DNA of 64,000 nt from Alloscardovia criceti DSM 17774 (GTDB lineage Bacteria; Actinomycetota; Actinomycetes; Actinomycetales; Bifidobacteriaceae), in the NCBI RefSeq assembly GCF_000376885.1, contig NZ_AQXR01000009.1, forward strand, positions 62,001-126,000, given 5' to 3'. Shown here one piece after another: positions 8,628 through 16,987 of the stretch (the stretch's first letter is position 1; each line of letters begins with the position of its first letter). The position numbers and the translations under genes are program-made. The notes beneath the pieces are model-generated. The model was not told the DNA's origin, ran no database searches, and was given only the letters and a program-made list of their open reading frames with translations.

Positions 8628-11336
8628 TTATGCCTCCTTGCCTTCATTTACGTGGGATTGAGATGCTGGCACGCTTTCTGGTGTAGGCGTGGTCGATGAC
8701 GATGATGCTTGAACATGGCGTCCAGCACCATCCAATCCCTCATCTGAAGCACCATCCGCATCGCCCTCGTTGTGCGCCCAGCGATGCGCAATTTTCTCCA
8801 AAACCTGCGCGCGCAAAGCATCTGGCGACAGTGTACTCATGCCCAGCTCACGTTCATAAATTTCGCGAATGTATTCCAAAGAAATGAGGTAGAAATCTAT
8901 CAATGCAATAGAAATCACCCACAGCATGAGGAAGACGATTTTCGCTTCCACCGTAAAGAGCAGCACGAGGAACATGGCCGGAATCACTCCAATGGCGATA
9001 AGCCCCCACGCCACGAGTTTTGGATACAACTTGCCAAATTTCAGTGCTTTACGGCGAATTGTACGCCCGAATTCGTCATGACGCACAATGGTCTGAACGA
9101 TAGAACTGAGCCTGAAGCGTGCGGAATTGCCCTGAGCCCGCTCGCCCACCAGCAAATCCGTATCCGCCAAACGCCTGTCAAATAAGGCATTCAGATTCAT
9201 CATATACGGGCGCACAACGAGGCCAAGAACCAAAGAAAATACGAGGAATAAGCTCAGCATTCCCATATTTTTCCAGTAGTAATGGTCGTAGTATCCGCCA
9301 ATAGTTTCACGCATCGCACCGATGCTGTACGTAAAAGGCAACCATGGTCGGAATTTTTGGAAGAATTCTGGCATAATTTCAATCGGATACGTGCCAGATG
9401 AACCCGAGATTTGAATAATCACCAGCACAACCGCCAGCGCCTTACCGATGTGCTTGAAAGTGGCCGCCAGAGCGTAAATCAGGCTGACAAAGACGATGGA
9501 TGCAAAAATGCCCGCGAATACAAAGGCAAGTGCATCTTTTAATTGAATGCCGATGATTATGTCGCCCACCGTAGCAATGACCCCTTGCGCTACGCCCACC
9601 GTCATGAAGAGTAGCCAGCGCCCCATATAGGCTTCGCGGTCACGAATGCGCTTTGAACGGCGAAGACCTTGCAAATTCTTGCGGTCGATTTCAATTTTCA
9701 TCACCGCAACCAACGCAAAGCCGCCCACCCACAGGGCGATGCTCGTAAAGAATGGCGCGATAGCAGAGCCATAATTTTCGACCGGATACACAGCCTTTTC
9801 CACGAGCTGCACGGGAGACTGCATGAAACTGCCCACCGCATCTGCGTTGATATTTGTGCCGCGGATGGCTTGAGCGAGCTTACTCGAGTCCAAGGCCGCC
9901 ATATCCGTGCGCACGAGACTCAGCTGGCCGATGACATTATCCAGAGATTTTGACGTCTGATCCACGGTATCTGCAGTTTGATGGAGCACATCTTGTAGTT
10001 GATTGAGCACAGTTTGAGACTGCTCCATGGAAGAGCTGAGCTGCCCGAGCGAAATGCTGGTGACACGCGCCAGCGAGGATACGCTATCGATGCTAGAAAT
10101 CAGCGACTGCCCTGTGGAGCCACCCAGCGCGGAAGACGCCGAGGTCAGGGCACTGGAGCCACTTTGAGACGCCGATCCTAGCGATGTCGCGAGTGCGGTC
10201 ACAGACTGGTTGGCGGCGGTCAGTGATTGCTGCGTGGAGGTGGTATACGCATTCAGCGCATCGCTGTGGTTTTTATTTACCGTTTCTAAGTTGTTCAGAA
10301 GGGTGCTGAGCTGCTGGTACGCCTGAGAATTGTGGTCCAGCGTGGAGTCGTTGAGCAGGGTTTCGATTTGGCTGATGGCAGCATTATTGCCGGCTATGAC
10401 AGCGCTCAAGCGAGCGCTGACATCCGTGATATCGGAGTTCACGGTGGAAATCGAGGAGCTGATTGTGGTACCGGCTTGGCCTGCTTGGATGCCTAAAACG
10501 GAGAGATTTGCGCCGGCAAGACCGAGATTTTGTGAGGTTTGTGAAGTGAAATCCTGTGCCGCAGTGGAGACGGTTTGGGCTGTGCTGGAGGCTTGGTCTG
10601 CGGCTTTTTGCGCGGAGTCTACGGCAGCTTGCGCATCAGAAACGGCCTGTTTCATGTCCGAAATATCGTCCGCAGTGCTGTTCAGTGAGTCGCGCGCGCT
10701 GGAGGCCTTGTTTCGCATGGTTTCGATTTTTTGGATGCTGTCATCGATATGCTCAATGGCTTCGTGGTGGGCGCCTTGGACGATGGTTTGCGCCTCATCC
10801 GTGGTTACTTTGAGTTTTTCGGATACGGCTTTTGTCACCGTGCCCACAAAGACGGAATTAAGCGTTCTGTCGAGAGTTGTGGCGCCGGCATCTGTAATTT
10901 TCGGAGCAATAGGATTGAGTTTTTCGTTGACGTAGTATTGAAGTTCTGGTCGATCTCCACCATTGAGGAGCATGTCCACGAGTTCTTGAGAAAAGTCCTT
11001 ATTCACCACGATGACTGCGTAGTATGTGCCCGCGTATACGCCTTCGAGTGCCTCATCTTGAGTTTTGACAAAGTTCCAGCCGAGCTGATTATTCGTTTTT
11101 AATTCAGCCACGAGCTGGTCGCCCACATTGATATCACCCGTTATGTCTGAATGTGCGCCAGAGTCGAGATTTGCTACAGCGATAGAAATATTTTGCGTAT
11201 TAGCATAAGGATCCCAGTTAGAAATGATATTCAGCCACGCATAGAGCGACGGAAGAATAGCGATGCCCACCGTGACGATAATGGCCACGGGGTTTGTCAG
11301 TATGCGTTTGAGGTCACGCCAGTAAATACCCCACAT
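8628..11336 (-). CDS. YhgE/Pip-domain membrane protein, 902 aa
   Basis: Paralogue of, and first gene before, the 786-aa YhgE/Pip protein. N-terminal helix at about residues 15-35, then SNWDPYANTQNISIAVANLD, the same signature as its neighbour. The long extracytoplasmic Ser/Gln/Ala-rich region (about 150-520) contains many coiled-coil-like heptads. The C-terminal membrane domain carries GTYPIEIMP. Unlike the neighbour it has a C-terminal extension with two more hydrophobic segments (about 780-830) and a charged tail of about 80 residues ending in a Ser/Thr/Pro-rich stretch. GGAGAAG sits a few bases before ATG 11336. The tandem arrangement suggests the two products form a heteromer; this is inference. 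Confidence 0.87.
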   Translation of the reverse strand: MWGIYWRDLKRILTNPVAIIVTVGIAILPSLYAWLNIISNWDPYANTQNISIAVANLDSGAHSDITGDINVGDQLVAELKTNNQLGWNFVKTQDEALEGVYAGTYYAVIVVNKDFSQELVDMLLNGGDRPELQYYVNEKLNPIAPKITDAGATTLDRTLNSVFVGTVTKAVSEKLKVTTDEAQTIVQGAHHEAIEHIDDSIQKIETMRNKASSARDSLNSTADDISDMKQAVSDAQAAVDSAQKAADQASSTAQTVSTAAQDFTSQTSQNLGLAGANLSVLGIQAGQAGTTISSSISTVNSDITDVSARLSAVIAGNNAAISQIETLLNDSTLDHNSQAYQQLSTLLNNLETVNKNHSDALNAYTTSTQQSLTAANQSVTALATSLGSASQSGSSALTSASSALGGSTGQSLISSIDSVSSLARVTSISLGQLSSSMEQSQTVLNQLQDVLHQTADTVDQTSKSLDNVIGQLSLVRTDMAALDSSKLAQAIRGTNINADAVGSFMQSPVQLVEKAVYPVENYGSAIAPFFTSIALWVGGFALVAVMKIEIDRKNLQGLRRSKRIRDREAYMGRWLLFMTVGVAQGVIATVGDIIIGIQLKDALAFVFAGIFASIVFVSLIYALAATFKHIGKALAVVLVIIQISGSSGTYPIEIMPEFFQKFRPWLPFTYSIGAMRETIGGYYDHYYWKNMGMLSLFLVFSLVLGLVVRPYMMNLNALFDRRLADTDLLVGERAQGNSARFRLSSIVQTIVRHDEFGRTIRRKALKFGKLYPKLVAWGLIAIGVIPAMFLVLLFTVEAKIVFLMLWVISIALIDFYLISLEYIREIYERELGMSTLSPDALRAQVLEKIAHRWAHNEGDADGASDEGLDGAGRHVQASSSSTTPTPESVPASQSHVNEGKEA

Positions 11337-11537
11337 TATCTTCTCCGCTCACAGTTGTGTCTTATGAATGCTCAGTCTGGTGTGCACGGTATACACCCAA
11401 AACTGCGCCCCGAATTTCAATATAACAATACACCTTGTCCTAGTTAAAGCGAAAGTGTGGGTTGCATATATCGAATTCTTTTTTGTAAGCTTGTACAATT
11501 CTTTATTCTATCTCATCAAAGCTTTTGTATGCATTTC

Positions 11538-12110
11538 TTAAAGCTTGTTTTCATCCTCACTCGAAGCCTCGCTACTGTTTTTCAGCTCACGCATAACGGA
11601 AAGCACGGTTTTATCCGCTACGCGCATGCCGAATTCACTGCGCAGAAGCTCCGCTACCTTGCGATGCCCTTTGCCGGCGGCGGCGCCGTCCATCAGACAC
11701 ATCACCTTTTCACGGATTCGCGCATGCACGGTGGCTATAGGATGCTTGGAAATGTAGTGGTATGTAGAGTATTTCAAGCCCAGCAGCGGCAACACATCGC
11801 TCAGAGCGTAGCGTTTTTTTACACACAGCCGAGCAATGCGCGCCTTTTCGCGATTAATTTCCTTGGAATTCGTAGATTTTGCAAGAATATCTGACTGCTC
11901 GATGAGTTGTGCCACCTCGCGCTCGACAAGAGATTCGGGAGCAAAACTCTCAGCACCTTCGCGTCGGTACTGTCTGCACCACAGCAAAAGCGTGTCTCTT
12001 GAGGCAATATCATACTTCTCCATGACCTTGTTCAAAGGCATGGAGTGGTCTACATGATCTTGTGCGGCGCTAAGTTTCGTTTGAGCGCTGTATTGCTTGC
12101 GTTTTACCAT
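11538..12110 (-). CDS. Truncated IS3/IS150-like transposase (helix-turn-helix only)
   Basis: The first 55 residues (QYSAQTKLSAAQDHV ... LLLWCRQYRREGAESF) look like the helix-turn-helix of IS3-family OrfA. Residues about 75-175 resemble the N-terminus of OrfB: a leucine-rich segment ending LGLKYSTYHY, then KGHRKVAELLRSEFGMRV and a final VMREL. The catalytic DDE (rve) domain that should follow is missing; the protein ends in an unrelated acidic tail, SSEASSEDENKL. Both IS3 frames are fused and open. It may be an old IS remnant or a retained DNA-binding protein. I found no terminal inverted repeats or target duplication around it. Confidence 0.6.
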   Translation of the reverse strand: MVKRKQYSAQTKLSAAQDHVDHSMPLNKVMEKYDIASRDTLLLWCRQYRREGAESFAPESLVEREVAQLIEQSDILAKSTNSKEINREKARIARLCVKKRYALSDVLPLLGLKYSTYHYISKHPIATVHARIREKVMCLMDGAAAGKGHRKVAELLRSEFGMRVADKTVLSVMRELKNSSEASSEDENKL

Positions 12111-12167
12111 TGTCTACATCGAAGTTGTGGGTGGTCAGCTCTGTGCCGGCCCCACACAGCAGCTGGG

Positions 12168-13334
12168 CTAGTTTTCCTGTGCTAGGAACTGTAGCATAGC
12201 GGCTACCATATCATGGAGAATCTGAGATTTCTCGATTTCCAATTCGTGGCGCGCGCCTCGCATAAACACTTTCCTCACAGGTTGTGGTCTGGCTTGTAGA
12301 CGTGCAGCATCGTTGACCTCAGCCATAAAGGCATCCTGCTCATCGTTATCGACCCAAGCATCATTTTCCGCTTGGAAGAGCAGCATAGGCACATGAATTT
12401 TCGACTCATTTTCGCGAGTGCGAATGTACTTATTGAGTTTCAGGCTTTCTTTCACCCAGCCGTACGTGGCCGCGGATAGTTGGTTGTATATGCTGGCACA
12501 GCGTTGGGTGTGGAGCCATAGGGCACGCCCATGATGTAGACCACGGCAGAATTCCTCATCGAATTGCGTGCTGAAATGGCGTAGTTGCTTGTGCAAAAAA
12601 ATGCACTTTTTACTGCCAAAAATGCTCGCGAGACCCGCAAATGTGCGGGTAAGCCATAACGGCATCGGACTCAGCGGCAACACCATAGGACTGCTGAGCA
12701 CGTATTTATCTACTAATTGGGGCGCATACTCGGCGAGGGCTATGGAAATGCCGCCACCCATGGAGTGCCCATACACATACACGGGTGCTGAGTTTCCAAA
12801 GGTTGCTTGAGCATGCGGGCGAACTACCTCGCGAATGAGTTTCTCTGCATCGGCTACATAGCGGCGGTAATCATCAATCCATACAAGGTGCGGATCTTGC
12901 ACATCGCGCGGCGACAATCCGTGTCCCCGATGGTCAAATAAATACACGTCGTATCCCGCTTGCCAGAGGTAGTATGCGATTTCCATCATGCTTTCGGCCA
13001 CTTCGGCAAAGCCTGTGAAAAATACCATCGTTGGTGTGCCTTCGCGGGGATGCTTCGCAGGAATGTGCACAAAATGCAACATGCCCGAGTGGTTTTCCTC
13101 TAAGTGCCTGCTTCCCTCACCTAGGACTTCTCGGTCTACCGGCGCAGGGGCGGGCTTCAGCCCTTCAAAATCCGTGCCTGTCACGTCTTCTGGGCCTGTG
13201 GGAGCCAACCACCCGTCTTCGCGCAAAGTATCCAGCAAGGCATGCACACCGCGCATACCTACAAAATATGATTCATCCGTTGTATCGTCAAGGAAGGTGA
13301 CACCGTACTGAGTCACTCGCTCATCTAATTGCAT
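12168..13334 (-). CDS. Alpha/beta hydrolase, lysophospholipase/monoacylglycerol lipase-like
   Basis: Serine hydrolase of 388 aa with the lysophospholipase (Hydrolase_4) layout. The nucleophile elbow is GHSMGG with S191. The probable acid is D325 in AENDAWVD and the base H363 in ARHELEIE. The oxyanion region around FFTGFAE (about residue 105) and FDHRGHGLS fit the family. There is no signal peptide, so it is likely cytoplasmic. GAGG lies 5 nt before ATG 13334. It would release fatty acids from lysolipids or monoglycerides; the substrate is inferred from the family only. It runs opposite to the fhaA operon across a 441-bp gap. Confidence 0.85.
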   Translation of the reverse strand: MQLDERVTQYGVTFLDDTTDESYFVGMRGVHALLDTLREDGWLAPTGPEDVTGTDFEGLKPAPAPVDREVLGEGSRHLEENHSGMLHFVHIPAKHPREGTPTMVFFTGFAEVAESMMEIAYYLWQAGYDVYLFDHRGHGLSPRDVQDPHLVWIDDYRRYVADAEKLIREVVRPHAQATFGNSAPVYVYGHSMGGGISIALAEYAPQLVDKYVLSSPMVLPLSPMPLWLTRTFAGLASIFGSKKCIFLHKQLRHFSTQFDEEFCRGLHHGRALWLHTQRCASIYNQLSAATYGWVKESLKLNKYIRTRENESKIHVPMLLFQAENDAWVDNDEQDAFMAEVNDAARLQARPQPVRKVFMRGARHELEIEKSQILHDMVAAMLQFLAQEN

Positions 13335-13775
13335 CGCTTCCTCACTTCGTTTATGTCTCTTCGTTCATCGCACACATACGTACATTCTTTGTAGCCAATG
13401 TGCAATTCCTCTTCTATGCTTGTTATCTTAGTCGGAAATGCAATGACTGGGCGGCGTGTGGGGCGATTCCACCCCCAGAAAACAAAGAAAAGCGCAGTCT
13501 GTACGAGAAAAACCTCGAAAACCGCACACGCGATGCCTCATCTGATGTGCAAAAACCGTTCAGCATGTGTGGGTTTGAGCGTTATTGCACACAAATGCTC
13601 AAGTGAACACCCGGTAAACATCGACGCTGTGATGTTTCAATTCTTCTCAATATCTACAGAATAATCTTTTATAGTTGTGTATGGCGTGTAGAAATGCGTG
13701 CAAAATCAAGCATAATTCTATAAATTGCACTACAAATAATAGAAGTTATGTGCATAGCTCTATGAAAGGGAAAAC
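13335..13775. promoter_or_regulatory. Divergent intergenic region upstream of the hydrolase and fhaA
   Basis: This 441-bp gap has no supported gene and no inverted-repeat element. It must hold the promoters for the hydrolase (leftward) and the signalling/cell-wall operon (rightward). The stretch 13660-13755 is markedly AT-rich and contains TATAGT, TATAAA and ATAAT-like hexamers, but no clear -35/-10 pair can be chosen by eye. Confidence 0.35.
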
Positions 13776-14474
13776 ATGGGATTCCTTGACCGATTGGAAA
13801 AAACTGTCGAAGGCGCAGTTGAAGGCGCTTTTTCGCGTTTCGGTTCCAAAGACTTACAGCCTGTGGATTTGTCGAGTGCATTAGAGCGTGAAATTGATTC
13901 TCAGAGCATGAGCGTGGGCCGAGACCGCACGGTGGCCCCTAACGAGTATCGGATCAAGTTATCCACTCCAGATTTTGACAACATCGAAAAATGGGGCAGC
14001 TCCACCCTTGCCAACGAGCTTGCGGACAATCTGACGAAGTATGCTGAAAGCCAGCACTATGCTTTTGTGGGCCCTGTTGTGGTTATTTTCGAGGAAGAAT
14101 TAGACCTCGCTAAGGGTGATTTCACTCTCAGTTCGGAAACTGTACAGCGCAAGAACGCATCCCAGCCTGCACCGAAGGATACAAAAGACTGCCCAGTACT
14201 GGAAATTAACGGTCGCAAGTACCTGCTCACGGCCAGCAAAACCATCATCGGACGTGGCTCAAATAGTGATATCCGCATCGATGATTCAGGCATTTCCCGC
14301 AACCACCTCGAAATCGACATCACCGAAAATGGCGTGATTGCGCGAGATATGGGCTCTACAAACGGCACCTACGTCGAAGGGCACCAGACTCCGGCAGCCA
14401 CATTATTGGATGGAAATACCATTACTATCGGCCGTACACGCATCTTTTTCTGGGCTAGCGCGGTTTCGGAGTAA
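13776..14474 (+). CDS. fhaA: FhaA: DUF3662 plus FHA-domain phosphothreonine-binding protein
   Basis: First gene of the kinase/cell-wall operon. Residues 1-115 form the actinobacterial DUF3662 domain (MGFLDRLEKTVEGAVEGAF...). Residues about 145-228 form an FHA domain with the conserved GRGSNSDIRI, SRNHLEI and STNGTYVEG loops that bind phosphothreonine. FhaA of mycobacteria binds the phosphorylated pseudokinase MviN and regulates peptidoglycan synthesis; the same role is inferred here. The linker between the domains is shorter than in mycobacteria (232 aa in total). AAAGGG lies 6 nt before the ATG. Confidence 0.92.
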   Translation: MGFLDRLEKTVEGAVEGAFSRFGSKDLQPVDLSSALEREIDSQSMSVGRDRTVAPNEYRIKLSTPDFDNIEKWGSSTLANELADNLTKYAESQHYAFVGPVVVIFEEELDLAKGDFTLSSETVQRKNASQPAPKDTKDCPVLEINGRKYLLTASKTIIGRGSNSDIRIDDSGISRNHLEIDITENGVIARDMGSTNGTYVEGHQTPAATLLDGNTITIGRTRIFFWASAVSE

Positions 14475-14487
14475 AATCGCTAGTATT

Positions 14488-15096
14488 ATGACTGATTTAA
14501 CATTTGCCATCCTCAAGTATGGCTTTCTCCTGTGCTTGTGGATTTTCGTATGGCTTACCGTGCGCGCGATAAATCGTGATGTCGCTACACTTGCCCCGCG
14601 GAGATCATCGCGAAGATCCAAACGCGATCACGAAGCACAGATGGTTGTGGTTGGCGAGTCTGGACCTGTTATTGTGCCCGTTGATGAGCAAATTTCTGCG
14701 AATAATCAGCCAAATCCTATCAATGCCCATGAGGCAGCGCCCGTGCGTATGCACAGCTCGGCGTCGGGACATACGGGGCTTGCACAGGGCAATGCGTCTG
14801 CCGGGCCGGCCGTGCTCACTATTATCGATGGCCCACTTTCCGGCACCACCACCTCGCTGAGCAACGCACCTATCACCTTAGGGCGCGCGGCAAATAATAC
14901 CTTGGTGCTGGATGATGAATTTGTATCCTCCCACCACGCTCGCGTGTATTTTGACGCCCAGTCCGGTCAGTGGGCTGTAGAAGATCTCGATTCAACGAAT
15001 GGCACGAAGGTTGCCGGTCAGCCAATTCATAGCGCATGTCTCCTGTCTCCTGGAGTACCTGTGCGTATAGGCGCAACTACTTTTGAATTGAGGTAG
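14488..15096 (+). CDS. fhaB: FhaB (FipA-like): membrane-anchored FHA-domain protein
   Basis: A 202-aa protein with one N-terminal transmembrane helix (about residues 6-26), a basic stretch (RRSSRRSKRDH), a disordered linker and a C-terminal FHA domain (about 118-200). The phosphothreonine-binding loops LGRAANN, SSHHARV and STNGTKV are intact. The start at 14488 begins right before the helix; longer in-frame starts lie inside fhaA. No strong ribosome site is seen, so translation may be coupled to fhaA, whose stop is 13 nt upstream. FhaB homologues link the kinases to FtsZ/FtsQ and cell division. Confidence 0.9.
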   Translation: MTDLTFAILKYGFLLCLWIFVWLTVRAINRDVATLAPRRSSRRSKRDHEAQMVVVGESGPVIVPVDEQISANNQPNPINAHEAAPVRMHSSASGHTGLAQGNASAGPAVLTIIDGPLSGTTTSLSNAPITLGRAANNTLVLDDEFVSSHHARVYFDAQSGQWAVEDLDSTNGTKVAGQPIHSACLLSPGVPVRIGATTFELR

Positions 15097-15100
15097 ACGC

Positions 15101-16987
15101 ATGGCTTTAAGCATGATTTCCACCACAGTCTCTGATATCGGCTTGGTGCGTAAGGACAATCAAGATTCGACTTTTGCAGGCGTTCGCCTTATTGCTGTAT
15201 GCGATGGAATGGGTGGCCATGCTGGAGGAGATACAGCTTCCACTATTGCTATCCGCTCCCTTGCACACATCGAAAATATTCCCTTGGTAGCCAATAAAAA
15301 CAAGGCTATTACGGATGTGGCCACTATGCTCTCCACGTCTGTTATCGCAGCCCATGATGCCATCGTGGGCAAGGCTCACCGAGAAAAATCTTTGGCCGGC
15401 ATGGGCACCACGGTAACCAGCGTGGCTTTGGTCGCGGGGCATTGGGTGATTTCGCACATTGGCGACTCCCGTGCGTATCTTTTGCGCGAAGGCGAAATAA
15501 TTCGCGTCACTAAGGATCATTCGTACGTGCAGCATCTCATCGACACCGGCCGCATCACCGAAGAAGAGGCGAAATCGCATCCTCAGCGCAATGTCGTCAT
15601 GCGTGTGCTCGGCGATTTTGACATCGATCCGCGTCCAGATGTGTCCATTCACAAGGCTCAGGCTGGCGACCGCTGGTTGCTGTGCTCCGATGGTTTAAGC
15701 GGCGTGGTTAGCGAGGATTCCATTCGCGATACTTTGCTCACACATCCTCATATGCAAGAATGCGCGCAAACCCTGATTATGCTAGCGGAAAAGGGTGGTA
15801 GCACGGATAATGTCTCCGCGGTTATCGCCGATGCGTACGATGCGGACGACCCGAATATCCCGGTTTCCATGTCCCATGCCTCCGCGAAGATGTGCCTCGT
15901 TGCGGGAGCGGCGAGCAAGCAGCCTCAGACCATTGCTGATACCTTGAATTTGCTGGTAGCCGTGGCCCCAAAATTTGTATCAGAGGAATTAAATAATTCA
16001 CCGGTACTGAAGGCTGCACAACTGACGGCCTCGAGCCAGCGTGCAGACGCCGCGGATAACTCAGCTGATTCTTACGATGCGGATGATAACGCCGATTATT
16101 CCGATTTCTTAGAAGACGAGGATTCGGATGCGCAGTACAGCGACGGTACGGACGATGGCTACGGTTACGGCTTAGACGACGATTATTCGTACGATGTCGA
16201 CTACTCCGGCGGATATGACATGTACAGCGTGGTGGATGCACGTGCGCAACGCGAAGCTCAGGTTACGGTACGCGCAGGCTCTGTCTCGGATATTACGGAT
16301 CAGTCAACGGATACAGATCTGGACTCCCGCTACGAAGTGCAGCGCATTGTGCGCCCAAATAGCGGTGGATATGTGTCTCCTGAGGATGCCGCCGTGGTGG
16401 CTGCTACGGGTGAAATTCCTATTATCCAGAAGAAAGATGGCTCCATCGTGGACGATCCTCATGACCCGGATGTTATGCAGGCCTTGCATATCCGCAAAAT
16501 TGAGGATGAGCGTGATTGGAAGCGCAAGAAGACTCGTCGTCGTATTTTGTGGGCTATTCCTATTCTGCTACTACTTGCAGCCCTTGGCATTGGCACGACC
16601 CTGACATATAACTGGAGCCAGAACCACTATTTCATCAAAGAAAATAATGGCGTAGTGGCGATTTATCAGGGCGTAGACACGGATATCTTTGGATACTCCC
16701 TCAGCCACGTGCTGGAGGATACGAGTATTTCTATGGCGGATCTACCTCAGGGTTGGCAAGAGCGTATTTCTAAGGGCATCGATTCGCAGAGTTATGCGGA
16801 TGCGCGAGATACGATTCAGACTTTGGAAAATGAGGTTCAGAAGAGCCAGTCCGGCAACTCGAGCCAGTCTGTGCAATCGGAGCAGTCGGGAAGCCAGTCG
16901 AGTAACTCGTCAGAAAACTCATCTAGTAGCTCATCTGACAGTTCATCGAGTGGCTCGTCCACCAGCCAAACAGGGAGTAGCCAGTGA
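15101..16987 (+). CDS. pstP: PstP: PP2C-family Ser/Thr protein phosphatase
   Basis: Dephosphorylates the targets of PknA and PknB. The cytoplasmic PP2C domain (about residues 5-240) has the metal-binding motifs: N-terminal DNQDS, CDGMGGHAGG, GDSRAYL, CSDGLSG and GGSTDNVS. A long, acidic, Asp/Tyr-rich linker of about 240 residues precedes one transmembrane helix near 482-503. The extracytoplasmic tail (about 120 residues) ends in a Ser/Gln-rich stretch. The linker is longer than in mycobacterial PstP. GAGGT ends 7 nt before ATG 15101. The stop overlaps the rodA start by 4 nt (GTGA), indicating translational coupling. Confidence 0.93.
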   Translation: MALSMISTTVSDIGLVRKDNQDSTFAGVRLIAVCDGMGGHAGGDTASTIAIRSLAHIENIPLVANKNKAITDVATMLSTSVIAAHDAIVGKAHREKSLAGMGTTVTSVALVAGHWVISHIGDSRAYLLREGEIIRVTKDHSYVQHLIDTGRITEEEAKSHPQRNVVMRVLGDFDIDPRPDVSIHKAQAGDRWLLCSDGLSGVVSEDSIRDTLLTHPHMQECAQTLIMLAEKGGSTDNVSAVIADAYDADDPNIPVSMSHASAKMCLVAGAASKQPQTIADTLNLLVAVAPKFVSEELNNSPVLKAAQLTASSQRADAADNSADSYDADDNADYSDFLEDEDSDAQYSDGTDDGYGYGLDDDYSYDVDYSGGYDMYSVVDARAQREAQVTVRAGSVSDITDQSTDTDLDSRYEVQRIVRPNSGGYVSPEDAAVVAATGEIPIIQKKDGSIVDDPHDPDVMQALHIRKIEDERDWKRKKTRRRILWAIPILLLLAALGIGTTLTYNWSQNHYFIKENNGVVAIYQGVDTDIFGYSLSHVLEDTSISMADLPQGWQERISKGIDSQSYADARDTIQTLENEVQKSQSGNSSQSVQSEQSGSQSSNSSENSSSSSSDSSSSGSSTSQTGSSQ

